Of a stretch of DNA of 64,000 nucleotides, positions 1-12,646 are shown in pieces. Numbering within the stretch: position 1 is the first letter of the stretch; the number at the start of each line of letters is the position of its first letter. The notes below the pieces were generated by a model. It did not search any database and was not told where the DNA came from. It was given only the letters and a program-made list of their open reading frames with translations. Where the stretch lies: the NCBI RefSeq assembly GCF_030376615.1, contig NZ_JARRAB010000004.1, positions 124,001 to 188,000 of the forward strand. Reading direction: 5' to 3'. Source of the DNA: Pseudomonas sp. sp1636 (GTDB lineage: Bacteria > Pseudomonadota > Gammaproteobacteria > Pseudomonadales > Pseudomonadaceae). Position numbers and translations under genes: made by a program.

Positions 1-813
1 CCGAGGAAGCATCTGCTGGCATTGGCTGTGGTGGGGCTTGGCGTATTGGCGGCCTGGCTGGTGCAAGGCCGCCCGGAGGGCGGGGCGCCCATGCCTGTTA
101 CGACACAGTTGCCGCTGGGGCGAGTCGAGCAGCCTGTGGTTGATGTCCCTGTTCCTGCTTCCGGGGCTGTTGGTGCGGGCGCGCCGGCAATTGAGTTCGA
201 GGGTGGCAGTCAGCCCGTCCCGCTGCCCTTGGTTGGCGAGGCTCAGCCGGTTATGCGTGAGCCTTTGGCTCGGGCTGCTGGTTTGAGCGGGGTCGAGGAG
301 GCCGATGTCGTGGAGGTGGCGGGGGCGAGTGCTGTCGGTGTGCTGGTGGACGAGCGGCCTGCGCCGATTGCGTCAGTGGCTCCAGTTCCAGTTCCAGTTC
401 CAGTTCCAGCTCCAGCTCCAGCTCCAGCTCCGGTGAAACCTGTTGCGCCGGTCGTTCAGCCCGCACCAGTGGTGGCGCCTGCGCCGAAGTCGCCAGCGCC
501 AACAGCTGCGCCGGCGAAGGTGGCGGTCGATGATTGGTACGCCGCTCAGGCAGGCTCGCGCTATACCTTGCAGATACTCGGCGCGCGCGCAGAGGGCGGG
601 GCTCAATCGTTTGTGCGCGAGTTCGGTGGGCAGTACCACTATTTCAAGAAGCAGCATCAAGGTCAGCCGCTGTACGTCGTGACCTATGGCAGTTTCGCCA
701 CTCGCGAGGCGGCTCAGGCCGCCTTGAAAGGCTTGCCGGGCAAAGTGCAGGCAGGTAAACCCTGGCCGCGCACTTTTGCCAGCATCAAGCACGAGATTGC
801 CCAGGCTCGCTAG
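1..813 (+). CDS. SPOR-domain protein, 3' part (DamX/PA5037-like)
   Basis: The frame is open from the first base, so the gene begins upstream of the window. The visible part starts with a hydrophobic segment (about residues 4-20) that could be a membrane anchor. A long Pro/Ala/Val-rich linker follows, including an alternating VP/AP run coded by hexamer repeats. The last ~80 residues form a SPOR-type domain (YTLQILGA at its start, YVVTYGSF in the middle). SPOR domains bind denuded septal peptidoglycan. In PAO1, as I recall, the gene just upstream of gltB is an AAA ATPase with a C-terminal SPOR domain of the DamX type, so a cell-division or envelope role is likely. The ATPase part is not visible here. 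Confidence 0.8.
   Translation, partial: PRKHLLALAVVGLGVLAAWLVQGRPEGGAPMPVTTQLPLGRVEQPVVDVPVPASGAVGAGAPAIEFEGGSQPVPLPLVGEAQPVMREPLARAAGLSGVEEADVVEVAGASAVGVLVDERPAPIASVAPVPVPVPVPAPAPAPAPVKPVAPVVQPAPVVAPAPKSPAPTAAPAKVAVDDWYAAQAGSRYTLQILGARAEGGAQSFVREFGGQYHYFKKQHQGQPLYVVTYGSFATREAAQAALKGLPGKVQAGKPWPRTFASIKHEIAQAR
382..429. repeat. Hexanucleotide tandem repeat (CCAGTT)4(CCAGCT)4
   Basis: Eight consecutive hexamers lie in frame in the SPOR-protein linker: four CCAGTT units (382-405), then four CCAGCT units (406-429). They encode an alternating Pro-Val then Pro-Ala run. Because the unit is 6 bp, gain or loss of copies changes linker length without shifting the frame. Confidence 0.9.
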
Positions 814-903
814 CGGGTGCGGCGGTTGCTCGCGCGCCTGGCGGGGGTGTGCTGATGACTCGTGGGTTGTTAGCATGACCTTCCGGTCTATGCCTTCGTT
901 TTC

Positions 904-909
904 GCGACA
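904..909 (-). promoter_or_regulatory. Candidate ArgR half-site upstream of gltB
   Basis: Read on the minus strand, this is TGTCGC, followed eight bases later by an A-containing stretch. It resembles the half-site TGTCGC-N8-AA described for P. aeruginosa ArgR, a regulator known to repress gltBD in response to arginine. Only one half-site is evident and the match is short, so this is a weak call. Confidence 0.25.
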
Positions 910-925
910 TAAGTTTTCGGTGGTT

Positions 926-966
926 CGTCACATGGATTTGTGACGACCTTGGTGGATATGTACAAT
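926..966 (+). promoter_or_regulatory. Candidate gltB promoter with overlapping palindrome
   Basis: TTGTGA (938-943) and TACAAT (961-966) are separated by 17 bp, an acceptable sigma-70 pair with a strong -10. A 7-bp perfect inverted repeat, CGTCACA (926-932) and TGTGACG (939-945), overlaps the -35 and extends imperfectly through GGT/ACC. That is where a repressor or activator could act. The start site would be near 973, giving a leader of about 100 nt before the gltB ATG. Confidence 0.4.
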
Positions 967-1074
967 AACCTCCCTTTTGCCTGCGCTCAGCTGGGGCTAT
1001 GCCCTGCTTGCACGGTAAGTGTCTGAATTAGAAAGCAATTTGCCTCGTTGAGAGGCAGCCTGGTGAGAGTCCCT

Positions 1075-7055
<5,981 letters not shown>

Positions 7056-7061
7056 TGCCTA

Positions 7062-7127
7062 GGATGGCTTAGCCGTAGGCGTAACCCATCGCAACGGTTG
7101 ATGGCTAGCGCTGCGCTCAACCCATCC
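7062..7127. repeat. Intergenic palindromic repeat after gltD
   Basis: GGATGG (7062-7067) and CCATCC (7122-7127) bracket an imperfect palindrome containing GTAGGCGTAACCCATC and GTTGATGG. These phrases belong to a family of palindromic intergenic repeats I know from many Pseudomonas genomes. It lies in the 200-bp gap between gltD and hemE. Confidence 0.55.
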
Positions 7128-7163
7128 GACGTCGCGCTCTGCCGAGGCAAATTGTCGCAATGG

Positions 7164-7198
7164 AAAAAAGGCACGGCACCCGCCGTGCCTTTTGTTTG
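7164..7198 (+). terminator. Rho-independent terminator of gltBD
   Basis: An 8-bp perfect stem GGCACGGC (7171-7178)/GCCGTGCC (7183-7190) has a 4-nt loop and is followed by TTTTGTTT. The A run just upstream (7164-7170) would give a T run on the other strand, so it could also stop antisense transcripts. It separates gltBD from hemE. Confidence 0.85.
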
Positions 7199-7255
7199 GG
7201 GGTCTGCGAAAATGCCGGCACTTTTATGCTGACGACTTATTGCACGGGAATTGCC

Positions 7256-8326
7256 ATGACCGCCCTGAAGAACGATCGTTTCCTGCGTGCCCTGCTCAAG
7301 CAGCCCGTCGACGTCACCCCGGTGTGGATGATGCGCCAGGCCGGCCGTTATCTGCCGGAGTACCGCGCCAGTCGGGCCAAGGCCGGTGACTTCATGAAGC
7401 TGATGATGAACCCCGAGTTCGCCTGCGAAGTCACCCTGCAACCGCTGGATCGCTACCCGCAGCTGGACGCGGCGATCCTCTTCTCCGACATCCTGACCAT
7501 CCCCCATGCCATGGGTCAGGGCCTGTACTTCGAGACCGGCGAAGGTCCGCGCTTCAAGAAAGTGATCAGCACTGCCGCCGATGTCGAGGCTCTGCCGATT
7601 CCCGACCCGGAACAAGACCTCGGCTACGTGATGGACGCCGTGCGCACCATCCGCCGCGAGCTGAACGGCCGGGTGCCGCTGATCGGCTTCTCCGGCAGCC
7701 CCTGGACCCTCGCCACCTACATGGTCGAGGGCGGCTCGTCGAAGGACTTCCGCAAGTCCAAGGCCATGCTCTACGACAACCCGCAGGCCATGCACACGCT
7801 GCTCGACAAGCTGGCGCAGTCGGTCGTCGGCTACCTCAACGGGCAGATCCTCGCCGGCGCCCAGGCAGTGCAAATCTTCGATACCTGGGGCGGCAACCTG
7901 TCCTCGGCGGCCTATCAGGAATTCTCCCTGGCCTACATGCAGAAGATCGTCGACGGCCTGATCCGCGAGCACGACGGGCGCAAGGTGCCGGTGATCCTGT
8001 TCACCAAGAACGGCGGCCTGTGGCTGGAGTCCATGGCGGCGACCGGCGCCGACGCCCTCGGTCTGGACTGGAGCTGCGACATCGGCGAGGCGCGTCGCCG
8101 CGTGGGCGCTCAGGTGGCCCTGCAAGGCAATATGGATCCGACCGTACTCTATGCCCAGCCGGCGGCGATCCGCGCCGAAGTGGCGCGCATCCTCGCCAGC
8201 TACGGCCAGGGCACGGGCCATGTGTTCAACCTCGGCCACGGCATCACCCCGGAAGTCGACCCGGCCCATGCCGGCGCCTTCCTCGAGGCGGTGCACGAGT
8301 TGTCGGCGCAGTATCACGGCGAGTAA
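7256..8326 (+). CDS. hemE: Uroporphyrinogen decarboxylase
   Basis: Fifth common step of haem synthesis: removes four carboxyl groups from uroporphyrinogen III to give coproporphyrinogen III, in the cytosol without a cofactor. The ATG at 7256 gives MTALKNDRF and 356 aa, the family length. The signature [10 protein letters not shown] is at residues 28-37, and Asp78 in the AAILFSDIL segment is the expected catalytic aspartate. Longer in-frame starts (7160, 7226) run into the preceding terminator or lack a ribosome site. It stands alone between the gltBD terminator and a parA-like gene. Confidence 0.97.
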   Translation: MTALKNDRFLRALLKQPVDVTPVWMMRQAGRYLPEYRASRAKAGDFMKLMMNPEFACEVTLQPLDRYPQLDAAILFSDILTIPHAMGQGLYFETGEGPRFKKVISTAADVEALPIPDPEQDLGYVMDAVRTIRRELNGRVPLIGFSGSPWTLATYMVEGGSSKDFRKSKAMLYDNPQAMHTLLDKLAQSVVGYLNGQILAGAQAVQIFDTWGGNLSSAAYQEFSLAYMQKIVDGLIREHDGRKVPVILFTKNGGLWLESMAATGADALGLDWSCDIGEARRRVGAQVALQGNMDPTVLYAQPAAIRAEVARILASYGQGTGHVFNLGHGITPEVDPAHAGAFLEAVHELSAQYHGE

Positions 8327-8470
8327 ACGAGCAGGGTCGCTGTGACGATCCTGTAGCCGGCTGTTGTGGCGTTATTCGGGGGCGTAAGAGTCATTGGATG
8401 ACCGAAAGCCTCGCCCTTGTCACGCGCTTTGCATAGAATCCAAGACCATTCGGAATCAGGGAGGTGTGCG

Positions 8471-9244
8471 ATGCGGCGTGTGGTGTTCAATCAGAAGGGC
8501 GGGGTGGGCAAGTCCAGCATTGCCTGCAACCTGGCGGCCGTGAGCGCCTCGCAGGGCTATCGCACGTTGTTGGTCGATCTGGATTCCCAGGCCAACTCCA
8601 CCCACTACCTCACCGGCCTGACGGGCGCTGAGATCCCCATGGGTATCGCCGAGTTCTTCAAGCTCAGCCTGAGCAGCGGCCCTTTTGCCAAGAAAGGCCG
8701 GGTCGACATCTACGAGACGCCGTTCGACAACTTGCATGTGGTCACGGCGACGGCCGAACTGGCCGACCTGCAGCCCAAGCTCGAGTCGAAACACAAGATC
8801 AACAAGCTGCGCAAACTGCTCGATGAACTGGCCGGGGATTACGATCGGATCTACCTGGATACGCCGCCGGCGTTGAACTTCTACACGGTTTCCGCATTGA
8901 TCGCCGCCGACCGGGTATTGATCCCCTTCGACTGTGACAGTTTCTCGCGTCAGGCCCTGTACGGCCTGTTGCGCGAGATTGAGGAGCTCAAGGAAGACCA
9001 CAACGAAGGGCTGGAAGTGGAAGGCATAGTGGTCAATCAGTTTCAGCCCCGCGCGGCCTTGCCGCAGCAGTTGCTCGATGAGCTGGTCGCGGAGGGCCTG
9101 CCGGTATTGCCGGTGAACCTGATGAGTTCGGTGCGCATGCGTGAATCGCACCAAGCCTGCACGCCGCTGATCTATCTGGATGCACGGCACAAGTTGACCC
9201 GGCAGTTCGTCGAACTGCACGACTGGCTCAACCTGGCCGATTAG
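8471..9244 (+). CDS. ParA/MinD-family ATPase
   Basis: A 257-residue P-loop ATPase of the ParA/MinD/Soj group. The deviant Walker A motif (Lys9 in KGGVGKSS, residues 9-16) and the Walker B-like YLDTPPA segment are both present. The ATG at 8471 follows a strong GGGAGG ribosome site. No parB or parS-like sequence is visible next to it, so it is probably an orphan ParA rather than the chromosome-partition protein; P. aeruginosa has a similar gene (PA5028) here. Such orphans often position cellular cargo, but nothing here identifies the cargo. It may have its own promoter in the 144 bp after hemE. Confidence 0.85.
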   Translation: MRRVVFNQKGGVGKSSIACNLAAVSASQGYRTLLVDLDSQANSTHYLTGLTGAEIPMGIAEFFKLSLSSGPFAKKGRVDIYETPFDNLHVVTATAELADLQPKLESKHKINKLRKLLDELAGDYDRIYLDTPPALNFYTVSALIAADRVLIPFDCDSFSRQALYGLLREIEELKEDHNEGLEVEGIVVNQFQPRAALPQQLLDELVAEGLPVLPVNLMSSVRMRESHQACTPLIYLDARHKLTRQFVELHDWLNLAD

Positions 9245-9256
9245 GCGGGCTTGAGT

Positions 9257-9289
9257 AACCACAAAGGCGCCAGTGGCGCCTTTGTGGTT
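9257..9289. terminator. Bidirectional intrinsic terminator
   Basis: Perfect 15-bp inverted arms AACCACAAAGGCGCC (9257-9271) and GGCGCCTTTGTGGTT (9275-9289) surround a 3-nt loop. It sits between the convergent parA-like gene and the universal stress gene and can fold identically in both transcripts. Confidence 0.9.
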
Positions 9290-9307
9290 GGTGCGGCTGG
9301 CGCTGGC

Positions 9308-10105
9308 TTAGCGCACGACCAGAATGTCGCAGGGGGCCTTGTGCAGGAAGTGCTGGGCCAGGCTGCCGAGCAATGCCTGGGACAGGGCGCTGCGGCCATG
9401 GCTGCCGAGCACCAGCAGCTCACTACGGCGGGTTTTCAGTTGTTCTTGCAGGCTGCGCAGGATGCCGCCCTGTTGCACCGCATGGGTCAGGGTCGGGCCG
9501 TCGGCGGGGAGGGTCTGCGCCTCGTCCTGCAGCAGCTGATCGATCAAGGCGTGCTGGATCTGCAGTTGCGCCTCGACTTGCTTGGCCGTGCCCTTGTCCG
9601 GTTCGAACACATGCAGCGCATGCAGCTCGGCCGTTGCCGGCAGCAGGCGGTAGGCCTGCTCCAGGGCGCTGCAGGCGCAGAGAGAGAAATCGATGGCGGC
9701 CAAGGCGCGCTGGTAGGGCTGGGAGTCGTTGCGCGCCACCAGCAGCAGCGGCACGCTGCAGTTCCTGGCGATACGATCCAGGCTGGTGCCGGAGAAGAAG
9801 TCGTGGCGTTGATGGTGGGCGCCCAGAACCAGGAGGTCGCAACCCAGCTCCTGCACTTGCTGCAGCACCGTCTCGGCAGGTTTGCCGCCGATCAAGCGCA
9901 GCTCGCTGCTCGGCGGGGCGTAGCGGGTCAGGCTGCGATCCAGGGCCTGATGGGCCTGTTCATGCGCCTGGCTGCCCTGGGTGGGGTCGAGTACGTGCAG
10001 TACCGTCAGCTTGGCATTGTGCTGCCGGGCCAGCTGGGTGGCACGGCACAGCGCTATATCGGCGGTGTCGCGCAAGTCATGGGCAATGAGGATGTGGGTG
10101 AACAT
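9308..10105 (-). CDS. Tandem-domain universal stress protein (UspO/PA5027-like)
   Basis: Encodes 265 aa with two Usp alpha/beta domains, about residues 1-135 and 140-265. Each starts with a beta strand (ILIAHDL; ALAAIDFSL). The second keeps the ATP-binding loop pattern G-x2-G-x9-G-S (GSHGRSALSQALLGS), while the first has a degenerate version (GAHHQRHDFFSGTS). By position and type it matches the P. aeruginosa Usp gene PA5027, one of the group reported as Anr-dependent and induced by oxygen limitation. Its upstream region carries an Anr-like box at the right distance. The ATG at 10105 has a GGAG ribosome site. Confidence 0.92.
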   Translation of the reverse strand: MFTHILIAHDLRDTADIALCRATQLARQHNAKLTVLHVLDPTQGSQAHEQAHQALDRSLTRYAPPSSELRLIGGKPAETVLQQVQELGCDLLVLGAHHQRHDFFSGTSLDRIARNCSVPLLLVARNDSQPYQRALAAIDFSLCACSALEQAYRLLPATAELHALHVFEPDKGTAKQVEAQLQIQHALIDQLLQDEAQTLPADGPTLTHAVQQGGILRSLQEQLKTRRSELLVLGSHGRSALSQALLGSLAQHFLHKAPCDILVVR

Positions 10106-10140
10106 GGGGTAAATCTCCGGCCGATGGATGTCGGCGATTT

Positions 10141-10181
10141 ATTATCCTTCAAGCAATAGCCGTTCTTTTGATCTAAGGCAA
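10141..10181 (-). promoter_or_regulatory. Candidate Anr-dependent class II promoter of the usp gene
   Basis: On the minus strand TTGCC-TTAG-ATCAA (10181-10168) matches 8 of 10 positions of the FNR/Anr consensus TTGAT-N4-ATCAA. It is followed after 21 bp by GATAAT (10146-10141), a good -10. That puts the box centre near -41, the classic position for FNR-type class II activation. The start site would be near 10134, about 30 nt from the ATG. Confidence 0.55.
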
Positions 10182-10190
10182 GGCCAGGCG

Positions 10191-10649
10191 TCAGCGTGCG
10201 CGCAATTGATAGAGGCCGCGGCTCTCGGCCACCACTTCGCCACTGGCGTCGGTCAGCTGCAATTGCAGCAGGTAGTCGGCCTTGCCCTGGGAATGCGCCT
10301 CGCTCTGCAGCCGCTCGATCTGCCCGGCATCGAGTCGCGCCTCGACCTGAATATCGCCCATGGCCGGACGGCGGAAGCGCAGGTTCATTTCCTTGATCAC
10401 CGGGTAGAAACGCTGGCTGTCGAAGCTGGTGAGAAACAGCGCGCCGCCGGGAATCTCCGCCAGGGTAAAAAGCGCGCCGGCGTACATGCTGCCGATATGG
10501 TTCTGGTTGCCGGCCAGCGGCATGCACAGGCGCACATGCCCCGGTTCGAGCACTTCGGCCCTGAGGCCGCTGCGTTTGACGAAGGCGATCTGTTCTTCGG
10601 TGAGCTGGCGGGCAATGTCGGCAGGTAGGGGCATGGCGTCGAGCCTCAT
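10191..10649 (-). CDS. Hot-dog fold thioesterase-like protein
   Basis: Encodes about 152 aa from the ATG at 10649; an in-frame TTG at 10691 would add 14 residues, and neither start has a strong ribosome site. The central stretch HIGSMYAGALFTLAEIPGG, with small residues leading into a long helix, is typical of the hot-dog fold. It resembles the YiiD C-terminal/PaaI-like thioesterases that hydrolyse acyl-CoA or acyl-ACP. Substrate is unknown. It lies between trxC and the usp gene on the same strand. Confidence 0.75.
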   Translation of the reverse strand: MRLDAMPLPADIARQLTEEQIAFVKRSGLRAEVLEPGHVRLCMPLAGNQNHIGSMYAGALFTLAEIPGGALFLTSFDSQRFYPVIKEMNLRFRRPAMGDIQVEARLDAGQIERLQSEAHSQGKADYLLQLQLTDASGEVVAESRGLYQLRAR

Positions 10650-10726
10650 GGGTTTGACTTGCCAGCCTAAGGCGTGGCTGGCGGCTTGCAATTGACCGCA
10701 ACCGTCAGCGTGATTGACCCTTTCGC

Positions 10727-11161
10727 TCAGATGCCTTGGCCATGTAGCCAGGCCAGCAATTGTGGCAGTGGCAGGGCACCGCTCTGACGCGCGATTTCAC
10801 GGCCGCCCTTGAACAGGATCAGGCTGGGAATCGAACGAATGCCCAGTTGCGCGGACAGTTGCGGGCTGGCTTCGCTATCCAGTTTGCCCAGGCGACAGCG
10901 TTCCTGCAGCTGCTTGGCGGCCTGGTCGAAGGTTGGGGCGAAGGCCTTGCAGGGGCCGCACCAATCGGCCCAGACATCCACCAGCAGCGGCAAGTCGCCC
11001 TTGAGCTGGCTGGCGAAGCTGGCCTGAGTCAGTTCGATCGGGGTGCCCGGCAGGACTTGCGCCTTGCAGCGCCCGCAGCGCGGCGCCTCGGCGAGACGCT
11101 CGGCGGGGATACGATTGAGGCCGTTGCAGCTCGGGCAAGGGATCAGCAGCGGATTGGACAT
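10727..11161 (-). CDS. trxC: Thioredoxin 2
   Basis: Cytosolic disulfide reductase of 144 aa. The N-terminal zinc-binding extension that separates TrxC from TrxA is present as CPSC (Cys9, Cys12) and CGRC (Cys29, Cys32). The redox motif WCGPC is at residues 67-71, and the cis-proline segment SIPSL follows at the expected distance. Length is normal. It is usually tied to oxidative stress defence. It lies 79 bp downstream of metY on the same strand. Confidence 0.96.
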   Translation of the reverse strand: MSNPLLIPCPSCNGLNRIPAERLAEAPRCGRCKAQVLPGTPIELTQASFASQLKGDLPLLVDVWADWCGPCKAFAPTFDQAAKQLQERCRLGKLDSEASPQLSAQLGIRSIPSLILFKGGREIARQSGALPLPQLLAWLHGQGI

Positions 11162-11239
11162 GGGCGGCTCCAGAGACGGGATAGCCCTTATCTGGAGCCG
11201 GCAGGCCGAATTATCAAGGCCGAGCCAGGAGGGTGGGGC

Positions 11240-12517
11240 TCAAGCCCCGGCGGCCTGCAGGGCCTGTTGCAGGTCGGCCAGAATGTCGTCGCTGTGCTCG
11301 ATGCCGATCGACAGGCGGATCATGTCGCGCGGCACGCCGGCCTTGGCCAGTTCCTCGTCGTTGAGCTGGCGGTGGGTGGTGGAAGCCGGATGGCAGGCCA
11401 GCGACTTGGCGTCGCCGATATTGACCAGGCGCACCACCAGCTTGAGCGCGTCGATAAAGCGCGCCCCGGCATCGAAGCCGCCGACGATGCCGAAGGAGAG
11501 GATCGAGGCCGGTTTGCCCTGGCAGTATTTTTGCGCCAGGCCATGCTCGGGGTGATCGCTCAGGCCGGCGTACTTGACCCAGGCCACCTGCGGGTGATTC
11601 TGCAGGTATTCGGCCACCTTGAGCGCGTTGTCGCAGTGACGCTGCATGCGCAGGGCCAGGGTTTCCAGGCCTTGCAGGATCAGGAAGGAATTGAACGGCG
11701 AGATCGCCGCGCCCATGTTGCGCAGCGGCACCACCCGGCAGCGGCCGATGAAGGCGGCCGGGCCGAAGGCTTCGGTGTAGGTCACGCCGTGGTAGGAGGC
11801 GTCCGGGGTATTGAGCAGTGCGAAGCGCTGCTGGTGCTGCGCCCAGGGGAAGTTGCCGGAGTCGACCACGATGCCGCCGATGCTGGTGCCGTGGCCGCCC
11901 ATGTACTTGGTCAGCGAGTGCACGACGATGTCGGCGCCGTGTTCGAAGGGGCGGCAGAGCATCGGCGTGGCCACGGTGTTGTCGACGATCAGCGGTACGC
12001 CATGGCGGTGGGCCGCGTCGGCCAGCGCTTGCAGGTCGATGATGTTGCCGGCCGGGTTGCCGATGGACTCGCAGAATACGGCCTTGGTTTTATCGTCGAT
12101 CAGCGCTTCCAGGGCGGCAATGTCGTCATGGGCGGCGAAGCGCACTTCGATGCCCTGGCGCGGCAGGGTGTGGGCGAACAGGTTGTAGGTGCCGCCATAC
12201 AGCTTGGCCACCGAAACGATATTGTCGCCGACTTCGGCGATGGTCTGGATGGCGTAGGTGATGGCCGCCATGCCGGAGGCCACGGCCAGCGCGCCGACTC
12301 CGTTTTCCAGGGCCGCCACGCGCTTTTCCAGCACGTCGGTGGTGGGGTTCATGATCCGCGTGTAGATGTTGCCGGCGACCTTGAGGTCGAACAGGTCGGC
12401 GCCGTGCTGGGTGTCGTCGAAGGCGTAGGAGGTGGTCTGGTAGATCGGCACCGCCACCGCCCTGGTGGTCGGGTCGGGGCTGTAGCCGGCGTGGATGGCC
12501 AGGGTTTCCAGTTTCAT
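11240..12517 (-). CDS. metY: O-acetylhomoserine sulfhydrylase
   Basis: PLP enzyme of the Cys/Met metabolism family that makes homocysteine directly from O-acetyl- or O-succinyl-homoserine and sulfide. The ATG at 12517 has an AAGGAAAG ribosome site and gives 425 aa; an upstream frame extension to 12571 lacks support. The PLP lysine is Lys204 in the SLTKYMGGHG motif, and the family phrases IYQTTSYAF and YTRIMNPT are intact. The upstream neighbour is an SLC13-type transporter, which fits a shared role in sulfur assimilation. Confidence 0.94.
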   Translation of the reverse strand: MKLETLAIHAGYSPDPTTRAVAVPIYQTTSYAFDDTQHGADLFDLKVAGNIYTRIMNPTTDVLEKRVAALENGVGALAVASGMAAITYAIQTIAEVGDNIVSVAKLYGGTYNLFAHTLPRQGIEVRFAAHDDIAALEALIDDKTKAVFCESIGNPAGNIIDLQALADAAHRHGVPLIVDNTVATPMLCRPFEHGADIVVHSLTKYMGGHGTSIGGIVVDSGNFPWAQHQQRFALLNTPDASYHGVTYTEAFGPAAFIGRCRVVPLRNMGAAISPFNSFLILQGLETLALRMQRHCDNALKVAEYLQNHPQVAWVKYAGLSDHPEHGLAQKYCQGKPASILSFGIVGGFDAGARFIDALKLVVRLVNIGDAKSLACHPASTTHRQLNDEELAKAGVPRDMIRLSIGIEHSDDILADLQQALQAAGA

Positions 12518-12646
12518 GCGAGCTTTCCTTCGGGCAGATTGAAAGAGTCGCAGCATGGGGAGGGAAGGCAAGCCTGGTCAATGATTTGCGGCAATAAAAC
12601 CCGCGCGATTAGGCGCAATGGCGTTGACCTTGTGTCGCGCAATGGC

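Noticed and set aside
251..502. Minus-strand frame encoding a repeated Glu-Leu stretch
   Set aside because: The repeats are just the reverse reading of the hexamer array in the SPOR gene; there is no ribosome site and no conserved feature.
8417..8439. TTGTCA and TAGAAT considered as a promoter for the parA-like gene
   Set aside because: The spacer is only 11 bp, too short for sigma-70 promoters.
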